Notes: generated by a model not told the origin, from the sequence alone. A stretch of DNA of 64,000 nucleotides from Bog-473 sp963809715 (GCA_963809715.1 CAWEKO010000007.1:372001-436000); one strand, 5' to 3'. Shown: positions 1-8,996, counted from the first letter of the stretch. Program-made: numbers and translations.

Positions 1-2132
1 GGACCTGGCGGCCCGCAGCGCCGAGCTCGAGACTGCGGCGTCGACCGCGGAGGCTGCCCAGGCCGACGCCGACGAGGCCGAGGAGGCCAGGCACCGCACG
101 GCGGCGCGGGCGGAGGCGCTCGAGCGCGCCCTGTCCGATCTCCAGGGTGCGGGCGGGCGCGAGCTCCTGCGTGACGTCGACGGAGTCGTCGGCTCGCTGG
201 TCGATCTGGTCGAGATCGACGAAGGATGGGAGTCCGCCTTCGAGGCGGCAGCCGGGGCGGGGGTGGCCGCTGTCGTCGTCGACGGGCGGCGCGCGGCCCA
301 GGCCGCGCTGGCCACCCTCCGCGCCCGCGGCGTCACCGGCGCGGTGCTGGCCCCTCGCTACTCGAACGGGGCGGAGACAGCCGGGGCAGAGAACCCGCCG
401 GCGGGCAGCAGTGCCGAGCCTGTCCGGGCCCACGTACGGGCGCGCCGGGGTGGCGACGCGGCCGAATCGGTGCTCGACGCCCTGGTGGGCAGGGCCGTTC
501 GGGTCGACGGCTGGGAGGAGGCCATCGACCTCTCCTTGGCCCGTGACGACCTCGTCGTCGTCACGCCCGACGGCGACCGCTTCGCGGCGACCGGTTGGCG
601 GGTGCGTTCGGGATCGGGCGTGGTGACGGCCGCCGCAGTCGAGGAGGCACGCCGGCGCGCCGAGGACGCGTCGGCCGCGGCCGAGCTGGCCCGGGCCGCC
701 CTGTCCGATGCCCGCATCGCGTTGGCCCGCTGCCGCGATGGGCGCGCCCGCGGCCGAGCGGGCGTCCGACCGGCACGCGTCGGCCCTCGAGGCAGCCGGG
801 ACGGACGGGACCCGGGCCGCCGAGGAGCGGCGGCGCCTGACGGGCGAGCTCGAGGAGGCCCGCGCCGCTGTGGCCGAGGCGGAGCGCCGCCTGACCGAGG
901 TGACGGCCGAGGGCAACCGGCTGGCCGAGTCAGTGCCCGCTCTCGAGGAGGCGACCGTGGCCTGGGCCGAACTGGCGGCCCGCCGCCAGGACGTGCGCCG
1001 GCGCCACCAGGAGCTCGAGGTCCGGGTGGCCGGCCTGGCCGAGCGTCGCCGTGTCCTGGGCGAACGCCAGGCCGAGGTCGAGCGCCGCCTCCAGGGGCAC
1101 GCCGAGGAGCGGGCCTCCGCCGCCGCCCGCCGTGAGCGGCTCGAGGCCGAGGGCGCGGCCCTGGCCCGACTCGAGCATGTGGTCGAGCTCGAGTACGAGC
1201 GGCTCGACGGGATCTTCGACGCGCTGCGCCATGACTACCAGGATCAGGTCGACGCGGTGCGGGCCGGCGGCGAGAAGCTCGAACGGTTGCGCCAGGACCG
1301 TCATGCGACCGACCAGCGCCTCGAGGCGGTGCGGAGCCGCACGCGCACGCTCGACCTCGAGATCAACGAGGTCGACCTGCGCACCGAAGCGCTCTCCGAG
1401 CACATCGGCCGCGACCTCGAGGCCACCCCCGAGCAGCTCGTGCGCTTGCCCGTACCGGACGTGCCCGAGGGCCAGTCGCTCTCCGAGCACGCCGGCGAGC
1501 TCGAACGAAAGCTGGCCGCGCTGGGACCGGTGAACCCGCTCGCCCTCGAGGAGCTCTCGGTGCTCGAGGAGCGCCATAAGGAGCTCGAGGCGCAGGTCGA
1601 CGATGTGCGCGGGGCGCGGCGCGAGCTGCACGAGGTGGTGCGCACGCTCGACCAGGAGATCATGTCCTCGTTCGCCTCCGCCGCGGCCGACGTGAACGAG
1701 CACTTCTCCACCCTGGTGGCCATGCTGTTCCCGGGCGGCACGGGGCGGCTCGTCTTGCTGGAGCCCGACGACCTGTTGAACACGGGCGTCGAGATCGAGG
1801 TGCGTCCTGCCGGGCGCAACGTGCGCCGGGTCTCGTTGCTCTCGGGCGGCGAGCGCTCGATGGCCGCGCTGGCCTTCCTCTTCGCTGTCTTCCGCAGCCG
1901 GCCGTCGCCCTTCTACATGATGGACGAGGTCGAGGCCGCGCTCGACGACGTGAACCTCAGCCGCTTCCTCACCCTCGTGCACGAATTCCGCGACGAGGCC
2001 CAGCTGCTCATCGTGAGCCACCAGAAGCGGACGATGGAGACAGGGGACGCGCTGTACGGGGTCACCATGGCTCCGGGCGGCTCCTCGCAGGTCGTGAGCC
2101 AGAGGGTGGCCAAGGAGAGGGAGCCGGCCTGA
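1..2132 (+). CDS. smc: Chromosome segregation protein SMC, 5' truncated by window edge, internally frameshifted
   Basis: C-terminal two thirds of SMC, the ATPase that compacts and segregates chromosomes with ScpAB. Seen in order: coiled coil, hinge (about 170-650, with VVGSLVDLVEID and TPDGDRF), a long second coiled coil, then the C-terminal head with the ABC signature LSGGERSMAALA and Walker B FYMMDEVEAALDD. The gene begins upstream of the window. The hinge is read in the frame starting at base 2. From about base 731-745 the coiled coil continues only in the frame starting at base 3, so one extra base (or two missing) lies there. This is a real lesion or a sequencing error; the family is normally one continuous frame. 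The stop overlaps the next start (TGATG). Confidence 0.9.
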
Positions 2133-2281
2133 TGGGATCGCTCGTCATCGCCCTGGCCCTGGTGGCCGTGCTGGTGCTCGTGGCCGGGGGCACCGCCATG
2201 GCGCGCAGCCGGCGCCGCCTCCGTGACTACGACGACGGCGAGTACACCGAGGCTGCGTACGAAGAGAGCGAGGACGGATGA
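2132..2281 (+). CDS. Small single-pass membrane protein between smc and ftsY
   Basis: 49 codons. The ATG shares one base with the smc stop and the TGA overlaps the ftsY start (ATGA), so it sits as a translationally coupled cistron. Residues 3-23 form one hydrophobic segment rich in Leu, Val and Ala, followed by Arg-Ser-Arg-Arg-Arg and an acidic Asp/Glu/Tyr tail. This suggests an N-out or signal-anchor protein with a short cytoplasmic tail. I do not recognise a family. Position suggests, but does not prove, a link to SRP-receptor membrane targeting. Confidence 0.6.
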   Translation: MGSLVIALALVAVLVLVAGGTAMARSRRRLRDYDDGEYTEAAYEESEDG

Positions 2282-3420
2282 CCGTCCTCATCATCGTCAT
2301 CGTCGTCGCACTGGTCCTCCTGGCCGCCGTCGCCTTCATCGTCACCCGGGGCCGCCGCGGCGGGGGCACCACCACGGCACCGCCCACCGAGGTGGTCCGG
2401 CCGCCGACGCCACCACCGCCCCAGCCCTCGCCCCAGGCTCCGCCGGCCCCCGTCCCCGCCGTCGAAGCGGAGACGGCAGACGAGATCGCGGTCATCGAGG
2501 AGGCGCCGCCGCCCGCCACCTACCGCAGCCGACTGGGCAGCGTGCGGGGGCTCTTCAGCGGGGCCGTGGCCTCGTTGCGGTCCGGCCGCATCGACCAGAC
2601 GACCTGGGAGTCGCTCGAGGAGGCGCTCATCCGGGCCGACGTCGGGGTGGCGACAGCGGACGCCCTGCTCAGCGAGCTCAAGGCCAAGGTGGCGTCCAGG
2701 GAGATCTCCGGCGGCGACGATCTGCTCGAGGCCCTCGGGGACTCCATCCGTGGCCTGTTGCGGACGGCGGGGGAACGGACGCTGCGCTTCGACGGCAAGG
2801 ACGGCATGCCCGACGTCTGGCTGATCGTCGGGGTGAACGGCGTGGGCAAGACGACCACGATCGGCAAACTGGCCCGGCGCGAGTCAGCGGACGGTCGGTC
2901 GGTGCTCCTGGCCGCCGGCGACACTTTCCGGGCTGCCGCGGCCGAGCAGCTGGCCATGTGGGCCGAACGCACCGGCACCGGGATCGTGCAGGGCGCCGAG
3001 GGCGGCGACCCCAGCGCCGTCGTCTTCGACGCGGTGCAGCGGGCGGCCGCTCGGGGCAACGACCTGGTGCTGGCCGACACGGCCGGGCGACTCCACACCA
3101 AGGTGAACCTCGTCGAGGAGCTCAAGAAGATCCGCCGGGTGGCCGACCGCGATCCGGGCAACGTGACCGAGGTCCTCCTTGTCCTCGACGCGACGACCGG
3201 GCAGAACGCGCTGGCCCAGGCTCGCCAGTTCACCGAGGCGGTCGACGTGACCGGCATCGTCCTCACCAAGCTCGACGGCACGGCCAAGGGCGGCATCGTC
3301 ATTGCCGTCCAGCGCCAGCTCGGCCTGCCGGTCAAACTGGTCGGGCTGGGCGAGGGACCGGACGACCTGGTCGACTTCGATCCCGACGAGTTCGTCGACG
3401 CGCTGCTGTCGAGCGACTGA
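2278..3420 (+). CDS. ftsY: Signal recognition particle receptor FtsY
   Basis: 380 aa. GTPase receptor that docks SRP-ribosome complexes at the inner face of the membrane. It has an N-terminal hydrophobic segment (residues 1-22), a Pro-rich linker to about residue 80, then the N and G domains. Motifs seen: P-loop GVNGVGKTTTIGKLA, DTFRAAAAEQL, DTAGRLHTK and TKLDGTAKGG, all characteristic of SRP GTPases. The acidic A domain of enteric FtsY is replaced by a transmembrane segment plus Pro-rich linker, as is common in actinobacteria. The ATG overlaps the previous stop. The partner gene ffh lies 2.7 kb downstream. Confidence 0.96.
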   Translation: MTVLIIVIVVALVLLAAVAFIVTRGRRGGGTTTAPPTEVVRPPTPPPPQPSPQAPPAPVPAVEAETADEIAVIEEAPPPATYRSRLGSVRGLFSGAVASLRSGRIDQTTWESLEEALIRADVGVATADALLSELKAKVASREISGGDDLLEALGDSIRGLLRTAGERTLRFDGKDGMPDVWLIVGVNGVGKTTTIGKLARRESADGRSVLLAAGDTFRAAAAEQLAMWAERTGTGIVQGAEGGDPSAVVFDAVQRAAARGNDLVLADTAGRLHTKVNLVEELKKIRRVADRDPGNVTEVLLVLDATTGQNALAQARQFTEAVDVTGIVLTKLDGTAKGGIVIAVQRQLGLPVKLVGLGEGPDDLVDFDPDEFVDALLSSD

Positions 3421-3434
3421 AGAGAGGACGGCGC

Positions 3435-3665
3435 ATGGAACTGAACCAGAAGCAAGCGCGGGTCCTGGCGGTCGTCCTGGTGGTCCACGTGATCCTTCTG
3501 GCCCTGACCCGGATGGACTTGCGCTCGCGGCCCGACAACACGGTGCGCGGCAACAAGCGGATGTGGAAGGTGTGGTCCACCCTGAACACCACGGGCTCGG
3601 TGGCCTACTGGCTCGTCGGGCGCAAGCGCGTCACCGAGGGTGGCGTCGAGGTGGCCACCGCCTGA
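3435..3665 (+). CDS. Small PLDc_N-type membrane protein
   Basis: 76 aa. It has one clear transmembrane helix (residues 10-28) and a second short hydrophobic stretch (about 53-62). The pattern RMDLRSRPDN, GNKRMWK and YWLVGRK matches the phospholipase D-nuclease N-terminal (PLDc_N) membrane module, which also occurs as stand-alone small proteins. GAGAGGA about 8 bases before the ATG is a good Shine-Dalgarno. It lies 14 bp after ftsY and ends 7 bp from the convergent gene. Function of stand-alone copies is unknown. Confidence 0.65.
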   Translation: MELNQKQARVLAVVLVVHVILLALTRMDLRSRPDNTVRGNKRMWKVWSTLNTTGSVAYWLVGRKRVTEGGVEVATA

Positions 3666-3672
3666 CGCTGCT

Positions 3673-4443
3673 TCAGGACAACCGCACCTGCACCGAGTCC
3701 AGGAAGTGCGCCAGGACGGACTCGTCGCCCTCGACGATGAGGTCGTCCGGGCGGGCGCGGTTCCACAGGGTCAGGTAGAGGTCGGCCGCAGCGCCTGACA
3801 CGGTGCAGGCCGTCGTCGCAGCCGATGAAACGTCCTCGTCCTCCCGTGTCGAAGTGACCCCTTCGCTGTCCATCTGCAGCAGCCAGGCGACGCCGGTATC
3901 GGTGCTGCGCACGCGCAAGGTGGTCGGCTTCTCTGCCCGCAACCGGGTGCTGCGCCGGGGCACGAAGCCAGAGAGCAACTCGTCGACCCCGTCGGCCGCG
4001 ACCACGGCATCGATCGGGCTCAGGGCGAGACCGGCGGCCAGCTCCGTGTCCACCCGATGGATGGTGGTCTCGTGGGCCTGCCGGCGGGCCCAGTGGGCCA
4101 GGGGCGACGGGGCCCGCAGGAAGGTCCAGCACTCGAGGTCGGCCGGAGCGGCCGAGAGCGCGGCCACCAGGCCGGCGTGACCGGACCGGAACCACTCGAC
4201 CAGCTCATCGTCCGGGGGCCAGGTGCCGACGACCTCTTCGAGCCCCACGTTCCACACCCCGGTACGGGGCGTGGCCACCACCCCGGTGGCCCAGCGGTGC
4301 ACCCCGCCGGTGTGGCGCACCAGGTCGCGCACGGCCCACTCGGGGCACGTGGGCACCGGTGCGTCCGGGCTCGCCGCCGTGGCCGCCTTGGCCATGCGGT
4401 CGCCCTCCAGCCGCAGCGCCTCGATGTGCTCGGCCACTTCCAC
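3673..4443 (-). CDS. Maleylpyruvate isomerase family (mycothiol-dependent/DinB-like) protein
   Basis: 256 aa from GTG 4443; a second GTG at 4437 is possible. The N-terminal half matches the MDMPI_N/DinB-like helical bundle of actinobacteria (CPEWAVRDLVRHTGGVHRW, later HETTIHRVDTE with metal-ligand-type His residues). The C-terminal half resembles the MDMPI C-terminal domain ending WNRARPDDL. Relatives use mycothiol or bind a divalent metal, and the substrate here is unknown. It is the last gene of a leftward set with the FKBP and DUF6687-like genes. Confidence 0.75.
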   Translation of the reverse strand: MEVAEHIEALRLEGDRMAKAATAASPDAPVPTCPEWAVRDLVRHTGGVHRWATGVVATPRTGVWNVGLEEVVGTWPPDDELVEWFRSGHAGLVAALSAAPADLECWTFLRAPSPLAHWARRQAHETTIHRVDTELAAGLALSPIDAVVAADGVDELLSGFVPRRSTRLRAEKPTTLRVRSTDTGVAWLLQMDSEGVTSTREDEDVSSAATTACTVSGAAADLYLTLWNRARPDDLIVEGDESVLAHFLDSVQVRLS

Positions 4444-4463
4444 GACCCGGCCCCCGCCCGCCC

Positions 4464-5096
4464 CTACTGCGCCTGAATCTTCAGCAGGTCGATCACGAAG
4501 ACCAGCGTGTCGTTCGGAGCGATGCCCGCCCCGGGCGACTGCGCGCCGTACCCGTACTGGGGCGGGATGATCAGCTCGCGCCGCCCGCCCTGCTTCATGT
4601 CGAGGACGCCCTTGTCCCAGCCCTTGATCACGTCGCCGAGTCCCACCGTGAAGGTGAAGGGTTGGCTGGTCCACGAGGACTGCACGACCTTGCCGCTCGA
4701 GTAGGTGGCCAACACGTACTCGACCGTGACGGTGTCGCCCGCCTGGACGCCCGGTCCGGTGCCGGTGATCAGGTCGGCACTCTGGAGGGAGGTCGGCGGG
4801 GCGCTGGTCGGCACGGTCACCGTCGGCGGCGTGCCCCAGCTCCCGGCGGCGGACTGGTCGGAGGCGGCGATCGGATCGAGGGCCACGGGCGCACCGCCCG
4901 CCGGCGTCGTGGTCTGCGGGGGCAGGCGTGTCGTCGAGGTCGAGGTGCCGGCGGAAGAGGCCGAGGGCGAGGAGCTGCAGGCAGCCAGGCCGAGGGCGCC
5001 GGCCACACCGAGCAACGCCAGCAGGCGCCCGGAGCGCGCGGTTGGGAGGGGCAGAGGCATGGGCCGAGACGGTAGCCGCTGACCCGGCGGCGTCAT
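4464..5096 (-). CDS. FKBP-type peptidyl-prolyl isomerase lipoprotein
   Basis: 210 aa. Begins with a basic region, a hydrophobic core LLALLGVAGALGL and the lipobox LAAC, so it is predicted to be exported and lipid-anchored. A Ser/Thr/Pro-rich linker follows. The C-terminal FKBP fold shows VQAGDTVTVEYV, GLGDVIKGWDKG, RRELIIPPQYGYG and NDTLVFVIDLL. Role: proline cis-trans isomerisation of exported proteins. I used ATG 5096, which overlaps the upstream stop as TGATG; ATG 5060 would give a shorter, more usual signal n-region. Confidence 0.88.
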   Translation of the reverse strand: MTPPGQRLPSRPMPLPLPTARSGRLLALLGVAGALGLAACSSSPSASSAGTSTSTTRLPPQTTTPAGGAPVALDPIAASDQSAAGSWGTPPTVTVPTSAPPTSLQSADLITGTGPGVQAGDTVTVEYVLATYSSGKVVQSSWTSQPFTFTVGLGDVIKGWDKGVLDMKQGGRRELIIPPQYGYGAQSPGAGIAPNDTLVFVIDLLKIQAQ

Positions 5097-6127
5097 CAGC
5101 GGGTGATGCGGAACGGATCCCAGGCGACGGGCGCACTGCGCAGGTGCGCCTCGACCAGGGCGCGCACGACCGGGGGTTCGAGGACGCTCTCGTCTCCGCC
5201 CGCCGGACCGAGCATCGGCGTGAGGCCCGACACCCGCTCTGCCGTCCAGGTCACCGACCCCTGAGCGTCGGACTCGGCGGCCGAGAGCGCCTCGGCCAGC
5301 GGGGCGAGATCGACCCGGGGCCGCACCCGGCGCGAGCGGAACTGGACCCAGCTCTCGTAGCGGTATTCGAACTGGTACCGCCGGCCCCGCACGGTGAGCA
5401 GGGCGCCGCGCTCGGTCGCCCCGTTGACAGCCATCGGGTGCAGTCCGGGCAGCCACAGGCCGCCGAAGCGATGACCCCCGGCGTCGGGCGCGTCCTCGGG
5501 GACCGAGATCACCGCCAGGTCGAGGTCGGGCACCTCGGAGACCGTGACCGAGCCCGAGGCCAGGGCCGCCTCCGAGGCGTCCAGGATGGCGTCCTCCTTG
5601 CCCCACAGTGGCTCGAAGCGGTCCACGTGGTCGCAGAGCTCGGGCAGCAGCCCCAGCAAATGGGCGTAGAGGGCGGCGGTCTGTCCCTCGTAGTCGGACG
5701 AGTCCGGCAACCCGGCCAGCGGGCTGCGCTCGGGGTCGGCGAAGGCCGCGATCACCATGGAGATCCGGGCGGCCTCCCGGGAATCGGTCACGCCGAAGTC
5801 CCCGGCCCGGGCCACCTCGACCAGCAACGCCCGGCGCGCCTGGGCCTCCTCGGGGGAGCTCAGCGCGAACACCCCGACCAACCCGTCCTGGTCGAAGTGG
5901 TTGTTCGACACCACCGAGGCCGGTCCGTGCCCGCCCCCGCCGGCGTCGACGTAGAGGAACGCCATCTCGGCCGAGAGGTCGGCCCAGAACTCGGCCGGGG
6001 ACCCGATCCCGGGCCAGTGGGACAGGCAGAGCACCGTCCCCTCGGCCGGTGACCCGTCCACGACCACGCTCGGCACCGCTGTCCCGAGTGACCCGTAGGG
6101 GACGTAGCGCAGCGCAGCGAAGTCCAT
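5096..6127 (-). CDS. Conserved actinobacterial protein resembling DUF6687
   Basis: 343 aa, no signal peptide or membrane segment. Features such as VPYGSLGTAVPSVVVDGSP, LSHWPGIGSP, SNNHFDQDGLVGVFAL and a late FEYRYESWVQF recall the DUF6687 family; the attribution is from memory. HFDQDGLV looks like a metal-site motif similar to those of DHH/DDH phosphoesterases, but that is inference. First gene of the leftward operon. A hexamer TACGCT (minus strand, 6136-6141) lies 8 bases before the ATG, consistent with a leaderless transcript. Confidence 0.6.
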   Translation of the reverse strand: MDFAALRYVPYGSLGTAVPSVVVDGSPAEGTVLCLSHWPGIGSPAEFWADLSAEMAFLYVDAGGGGHGPASVVSNNHFDQDGLVGVFALSSPEEAQARRALLVEVARAGDFGVTDSREAARISMVIAAFADPERSPLAGLPDSSDYEGQTAALYAHLLGLLPELCDHVDRFEPLWGKEDAILDASEAALASGSVTVSEVPDLDLAVISVPEDAPDAGGHRFGGLWLPGLHPMAVNGATERGALLTVRGRRYQFEYRYESWVQFRSRRVRPRVDLAPLAEALSAAESDAQGSVTWTAERVSGLTPMLGPAGGDESVLEPPVVRALVEAHLRSAPVAWDPFRITR

Positions 6128-6135
6128 GCACGAAG

Positions 6136-6160
6136 AGCGTACGAGTGCCCCCGCTAACCT
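6136..6160. promoter_or_regulatory. Divergent leaderless promoters, DUF6687-like gene / ffh
   Basis: Two outward-facing TANNNT hexamers lie in the 41-bp gap. TACGCT on the minus strand (6136-6141) is 8 bases before the ATG at 6127. TAACCT on the plus strand (6155-6160) is 8 bases before the ffh ATG at 6169. No Shine-Dalgarno is visible for either gene. This is the arrangement of actinobacterial leaderless promoters, in which transcription starts at or next to the start codon. Confidence 0.5.
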
Positions 6161-6168
6161 GAGACCCC

Positions 6169-7722
6169 ATGTTCGACGCCCTCTCCGACCGCCTGGAGCG
6201 GATCTCGACTCGGCTCCGGGGCAAGGGGCGAATCAGCGACGCCGACCTGAACGAGGCGCTCGGGGAGATCCGCACCGCCCTGCTCGATGCCGACGTCGAG
6301 CTCAGCGTGGCCCGTCGCTTCTGCGACGGCATCCGCCTCCGGGTCAGTGCCGAGTCCCTCTCCAAGTCGCTCACGCCGGGCCAGCAGGTCATCAAGGCGG
6401 TCCACGAGGAGCTGGTCGGCGTCCTCGGCGGCGAGTCGCTCAAGCTGAGCTACGCCAGCCGGCCCCCGACCGTCGTGCTCATGGCCGGCCTGCAGGGTTC
6501 GGGCAAGACCACCAACTCGGCGAAGCTCGCCAAGTGGTGGAAGCAGCAGGGGCGCAACCCCATGCTGGTCGGGGCCGACCTCCAGCGCCCCGCCGCCGTC
6601 GAGCAGCTGCGCGTCCTGGGTGAGCAAGCGGGCGTGACCGTCTTCAGCGAGCCCACCGACCCGGTGTCCTGCGCCCGGGCCGGCCTCGAGGAGGCGCGCC
6701 GCCTCGGCCGCGACATCTGCATCATCGACACGGCGGGCCGACTCACCATCGACGCCGATCTGATGCAGCAGATCAAGGACATCAGTGCGGCCACCCAGCC
6801 CCACTACACGTTCCTGGTCATCGACGCCATGATCGGCCAGGACGCCGTGGCCACGGCCAAGGCCTTCCACGACACGCTCGAGCTGAGCGGCGTCATCCTG
6901 ACCAAGCTCGACGGCGACGCCCGGGGTGGGGCGGCGCTCTCGGTCAAGGGCGTGGTGGGCCGGCCGATCGCCTTCGCCAGCACGGGCGAGCGCCTGGACG
7001 ACTTCGACCTCTTCCACCCGGACCGCATGGCGGACCGCATCCTCGGCATGGGCGACGTGCTCAGTCTCATCGAGCAGGCCGAGCGCACCATGGACACCGA
7101 CGAGGTGGCCAAGGGCGCCAACCGCCTCATGTCGGGCCAGTTCACGCTGGACGACTTCCTGTCCCAGCTGCGCCAGGTCAAGAAGATGGGCTCGCTCGGC
7201 GGCCTCATGCGCCTCATGCCCGGCATGTCCAAGGACATGCGCGAGGCGGCCGGGTCCATCGACGATCGCGAGGTGGGCCGCGTCGAGGCCATCGTCTGCT
7301 CCATGACCCGGGCCGAGCGCGAGGACGTCTCGCTCATGGACGGCTCCCGTCGCTCCCGGGTGGCGCGGGGCTCGGGGACCACCATCCAGGACGTCAACAC
7401 CCTCCTCAAGCAGTTCAAGGAGATGCAGAAGATGATGAAGGGGATGGCCTCGGGCAACATGCCGAGCCTTCCCGGCATGCCCAATATGGCCGGGATGAGC
7501 GGCCGCGCCGCCCGGAAGCTGGCCCAACAGGCGGCCGGCGCCGGCGGTCCCGGACAGCCCGACCTCGACATGCTCTCCCAGCTCATGGGGGAATCGGGCG
7601 AGCTGCCCGACGCCTTCCCCGGCCTCCCCTCGCCGGGGCCGGCCCAGCCGGTCATCGGTGGGAACAAGGGCACCAAGAAGAAGAAGAAGGGGGGCCGGGT
7701 CACCCCGCCGAAAGGCCGGTAG
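6169..7722 (+). CDS. ffh: Signal recognition particle protein Ffh (SRP54)
   Basis: 517 aa. Binds signal peptides and 4.5S RNA and delivers ribosomes to FtsY. The N domain starts MFDALSDRLERI. The G domain has GLQGSGKTTNSAKLA, DLQRPAAVEQL, DTAGRLTID and TKLDGDARGG. The Met-rich M domain (from about 310) carries GSLGGLMRLMPG and SRRSRVARGSG for RNA binding, followed by MQKMMKGMASGNMPSLPGMP. It ends in a basic poly-Lys tail. ATG start with a TAACCT hexamer upstream. It stands at the head of the ribosomal/tRNA-modification block. Confidence 0.97.
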   Translation: MFDALSDRLERISTRLRGKGRISDADLNEALGEIRTALLDADVELSVARRFCDGIRLRVSAESLSKSLTPGQQVIKAVHEELVGVLGGESLKLSYASRPPTVVLMAGLQGSGKTTNSAKLAKWWKQQGRNPMLVGADLQRPAAVEQLRVLGEQAGVTVFSEPTDPVSCARAGLEEARRLGRDICIIDTAGRLTIDADLMQQIKDISAATQPHYTFLVIDAMIGQDAVATAKAFHDTLELSGVILTKLDGDARGGAALSVKGVVGRPIAFASTGERLDDFDLFHPDRMADRILGMGDVLSLIEQAERTMDTDEVAKGANRLMSGQFTLDDFLSQLRQVKKMGSLGGLMRLMPGMSKDMREAAGSIDDREVGRVEAIVCSMTRAEREDVSLMDGSRRSRVARGSGTTIQDVNTLLKQFKEMQKMMKGMASGNMPSLPGMPNMAGMSGRAARKLAQQAAGAGGPGQPDLDMLSQLMGESGELPDAFPGLPSPGPAQPVIGGNKGTKKKKKGGRVTPPKGR

Positions 7723-7847
7723 TCCCGCCACGCCCGCCATCTGCAACAATGGTCTCCCGGCGCGCCCTGGTCGCGCCCGATTCGTGACCCGGGCGGCGCT
7801 CCATGCGTCGCCGGTGCAATGACCAGCGCAATGAGAGGAACCAATCC

Positions 7848-8135
7848 GTGGCAGTGAAGCTCCGCCTCGTGCGGATGGGAAAGAAGAAGCAGCCCACCTA
7901 CCGGCTGGTGGCCGCCGACAGCCGGTCGCCCCGCGACGGGCGCTTCCTCGAGATCGTGGGCACCTACGCCCCCCGCGGCTCGTCGACGGCCGAGCCCGAC
8001 GCCGTCATCAACATCGACAACGCCAAGGCGGTGAAGTGGTTGGTCGTCGGGGCCCAGCCGACGGAGCGGGTCGAGCGCCTGCTGAAGACCTGTGGCGCCT
8101 GGGACGAGTTCGCGGCAGCGAAGGCGGCCAGGTGA
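7848..8135 (+). CDS. rpsP: 30S ribosomal protein S16
   Basis: 95 aa from GTG, with GAGAGGA about 8 bases upstream. The opening AVKLRLVRMGKKKQPTYRLV and the central GRFLEIVGTYAPRG are diagnostic of bS16. An upstream in-frame ATG (7803) was rejected because residues before AVKLRL do not match the family and the Shine-Dalgarno sits before the GTG. The stop overlaps the start of the KH gene (GTGA). First gene of rpsP-KH-rimM-trmD-rplS, the classical order. Confidence 0.96.
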   Translation: MAVKLRLVRMGKKKQPTYRLVAADSRSPRDGRFLEIVGTYAPRGSSTAEPDAVINIDNAKAVKWLVVGAQPTERVERLLKTCGAWDEFAAAKAAR

Positions 8136-8530
8136 CCGACCTGTACGAGGCGGGCGACATCAACCAGACCGGGTCGGGTGGCGCACAGGGTGACGTGAAC
8201 GGCGACGTCAACGACGAGTTCGACGACGACGACGACTTCGATGACGAGGACCAGGTCGACGAAGGCAACGAGAGCAGCGCATTCGACGGCGGTACACCGC
8301 TGTCCGTGCTGACCTACCTGGCCAAGTCCCTCTCCAACGACCCCGAGTCGGTGGTCATCGACACCGAGGAGCGACGGGGTGGGCTGCGCATGAACCTCCA
8401 CGTGGCGCCCGACGACATGGGCCGGGTCATCGGCCGCCGCGGGCGGACGGCACAGGCCATCCGCACCCTGGTGAACGTGGCCGGCGCCAAGGACGGCGTC
8501 CAAGCCAGCGTGGACATCGTCGACGACTGA
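8132..8530 (+). CDS. khpA: KH-domain RNA-binding protein (KhpA/YlqC family) with acidic N-terminal extension
   Basis: 132 aa from GTG, overlapping the rpsP stop. The C-terminal 75 residues are the usual YlqC/KhpA KH fold (TPLSVLTYLAKSLSNDPESV, then VAPDDMGRVIGRRGRTAQAI, with a GxxG-type loop GRRG). The family is normally about 75-80 aa. Here a 50-residue N-terminal extension is highly acidic, with a run of seven Asp/Phe residues and several Asp-Val-Asn repeats. KhpA partners with KhpB in RNA binding and cell-size control in Gram-positives. Confidence 0.88.
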   Translation: MTDLYEAGDINQTGSGGAQGDVNGDVNDEFDDDDDFDDEDQVDEGNESSAFDGGTPLSVLTYLAKSLSNDPESVVIDTEERRGGLRMNLHVAPDDMGRVIGRRGRTAQAIRTLVNVAGAKDGVQASVDIVDD

Positions 8531-8531
8531 C

Positions 8532-8996
8532 CTGCTCAAGGTCGGCCGGGTCACCAAGGCCCATGGGCTGCGTGGTGAGGTCGTCGTCCAGCTCTGGACC
8601 GACCAGCTTTCCCGACTCGACCCGGGCACGGAGCTGGTCTCTCCTCGTGGCATCCTGAGGGTCGCGTCCTCCAAACCCTTCGGCGAGGACCGCCACATCG
8701 TGCAGTTCGACGGCGTGGAGGGCCGAACGGCGGCCGAGGCGCTGCGCGGCGTGGAGCTCGAAGCGGAGCCACTCGACGTTCCGGGCGCGCTCTGGGTGCA
8801 CGAACTGGTTGGTGCGACCGTGCGCGACGCAACGGGCGCCGAACTCGGCCGGGTGGCTGCCGTCGAGGCCAATCCCGCCAGCGACCTCCTCGTGCTCGAG
8901 TCGGGCGGGCTCATACCGGCGACCTTCATCACCTCGCACGACGGGCCCAACCGGACCCTGCACGTCGATATCCCCGACGGTCTCCTCGACGTGTGA
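8532..8996 (+). CDS. rimM: Ribosome maturation factor RimM, non-canonical start
   Basis: About 154 aa. Assists 30S assembly around S19 and helix 33. The N-terminal part LLKVGRVTKAHGLRGEVVV and the PRC-barrel-like second half (WVHELVGATVRDATGAELG, then SGGLIPATFI) identify it. In this frame there is no ATG, GTG or TTG between the upstream in-frame stop (8472-8474) and the conserved beginning. CTG at 8532, one base after the KH stop, is the best codon; ACG at 8523 would give a more family-like TDLLKVGR. Either a rare start is used or a start-codon base is wrong. Confidence 0.85.
   Translation: MLKVGRVTKAHGLRGEVVVQLWTDQLSRLDPGTELVSPRGILRVASSKPFGEDRHIVQFDGVEGRTAAEALRGVELEAEPLDVPGALWVHELVGATVRDATGAELGRVAAVEANPASDLLVLESGGLIPATFITSHDGPNRTLHVDIPDGLLDV

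Noticed and set aside
930..2021. Long minus-strand frame opposite smc
   Set aside because: Mirror of a highly GC3-biased gene; no family motif and no start signal.
3661..3677. CCTGA/TCAGG inverted repeat between convergent genes as a terminator
   Set aside because: Only five pairs and explained by the two stop codons facing each other.
3673..5136. Single 487-aa minus frame covering both the FKBP and the maleylpyruvate-isomerase region
   Set aside because: The first part is out of frame relative to the real FKBP gene, which has full motifs in another frame; the real isomerase-fold gene begins near 4443.
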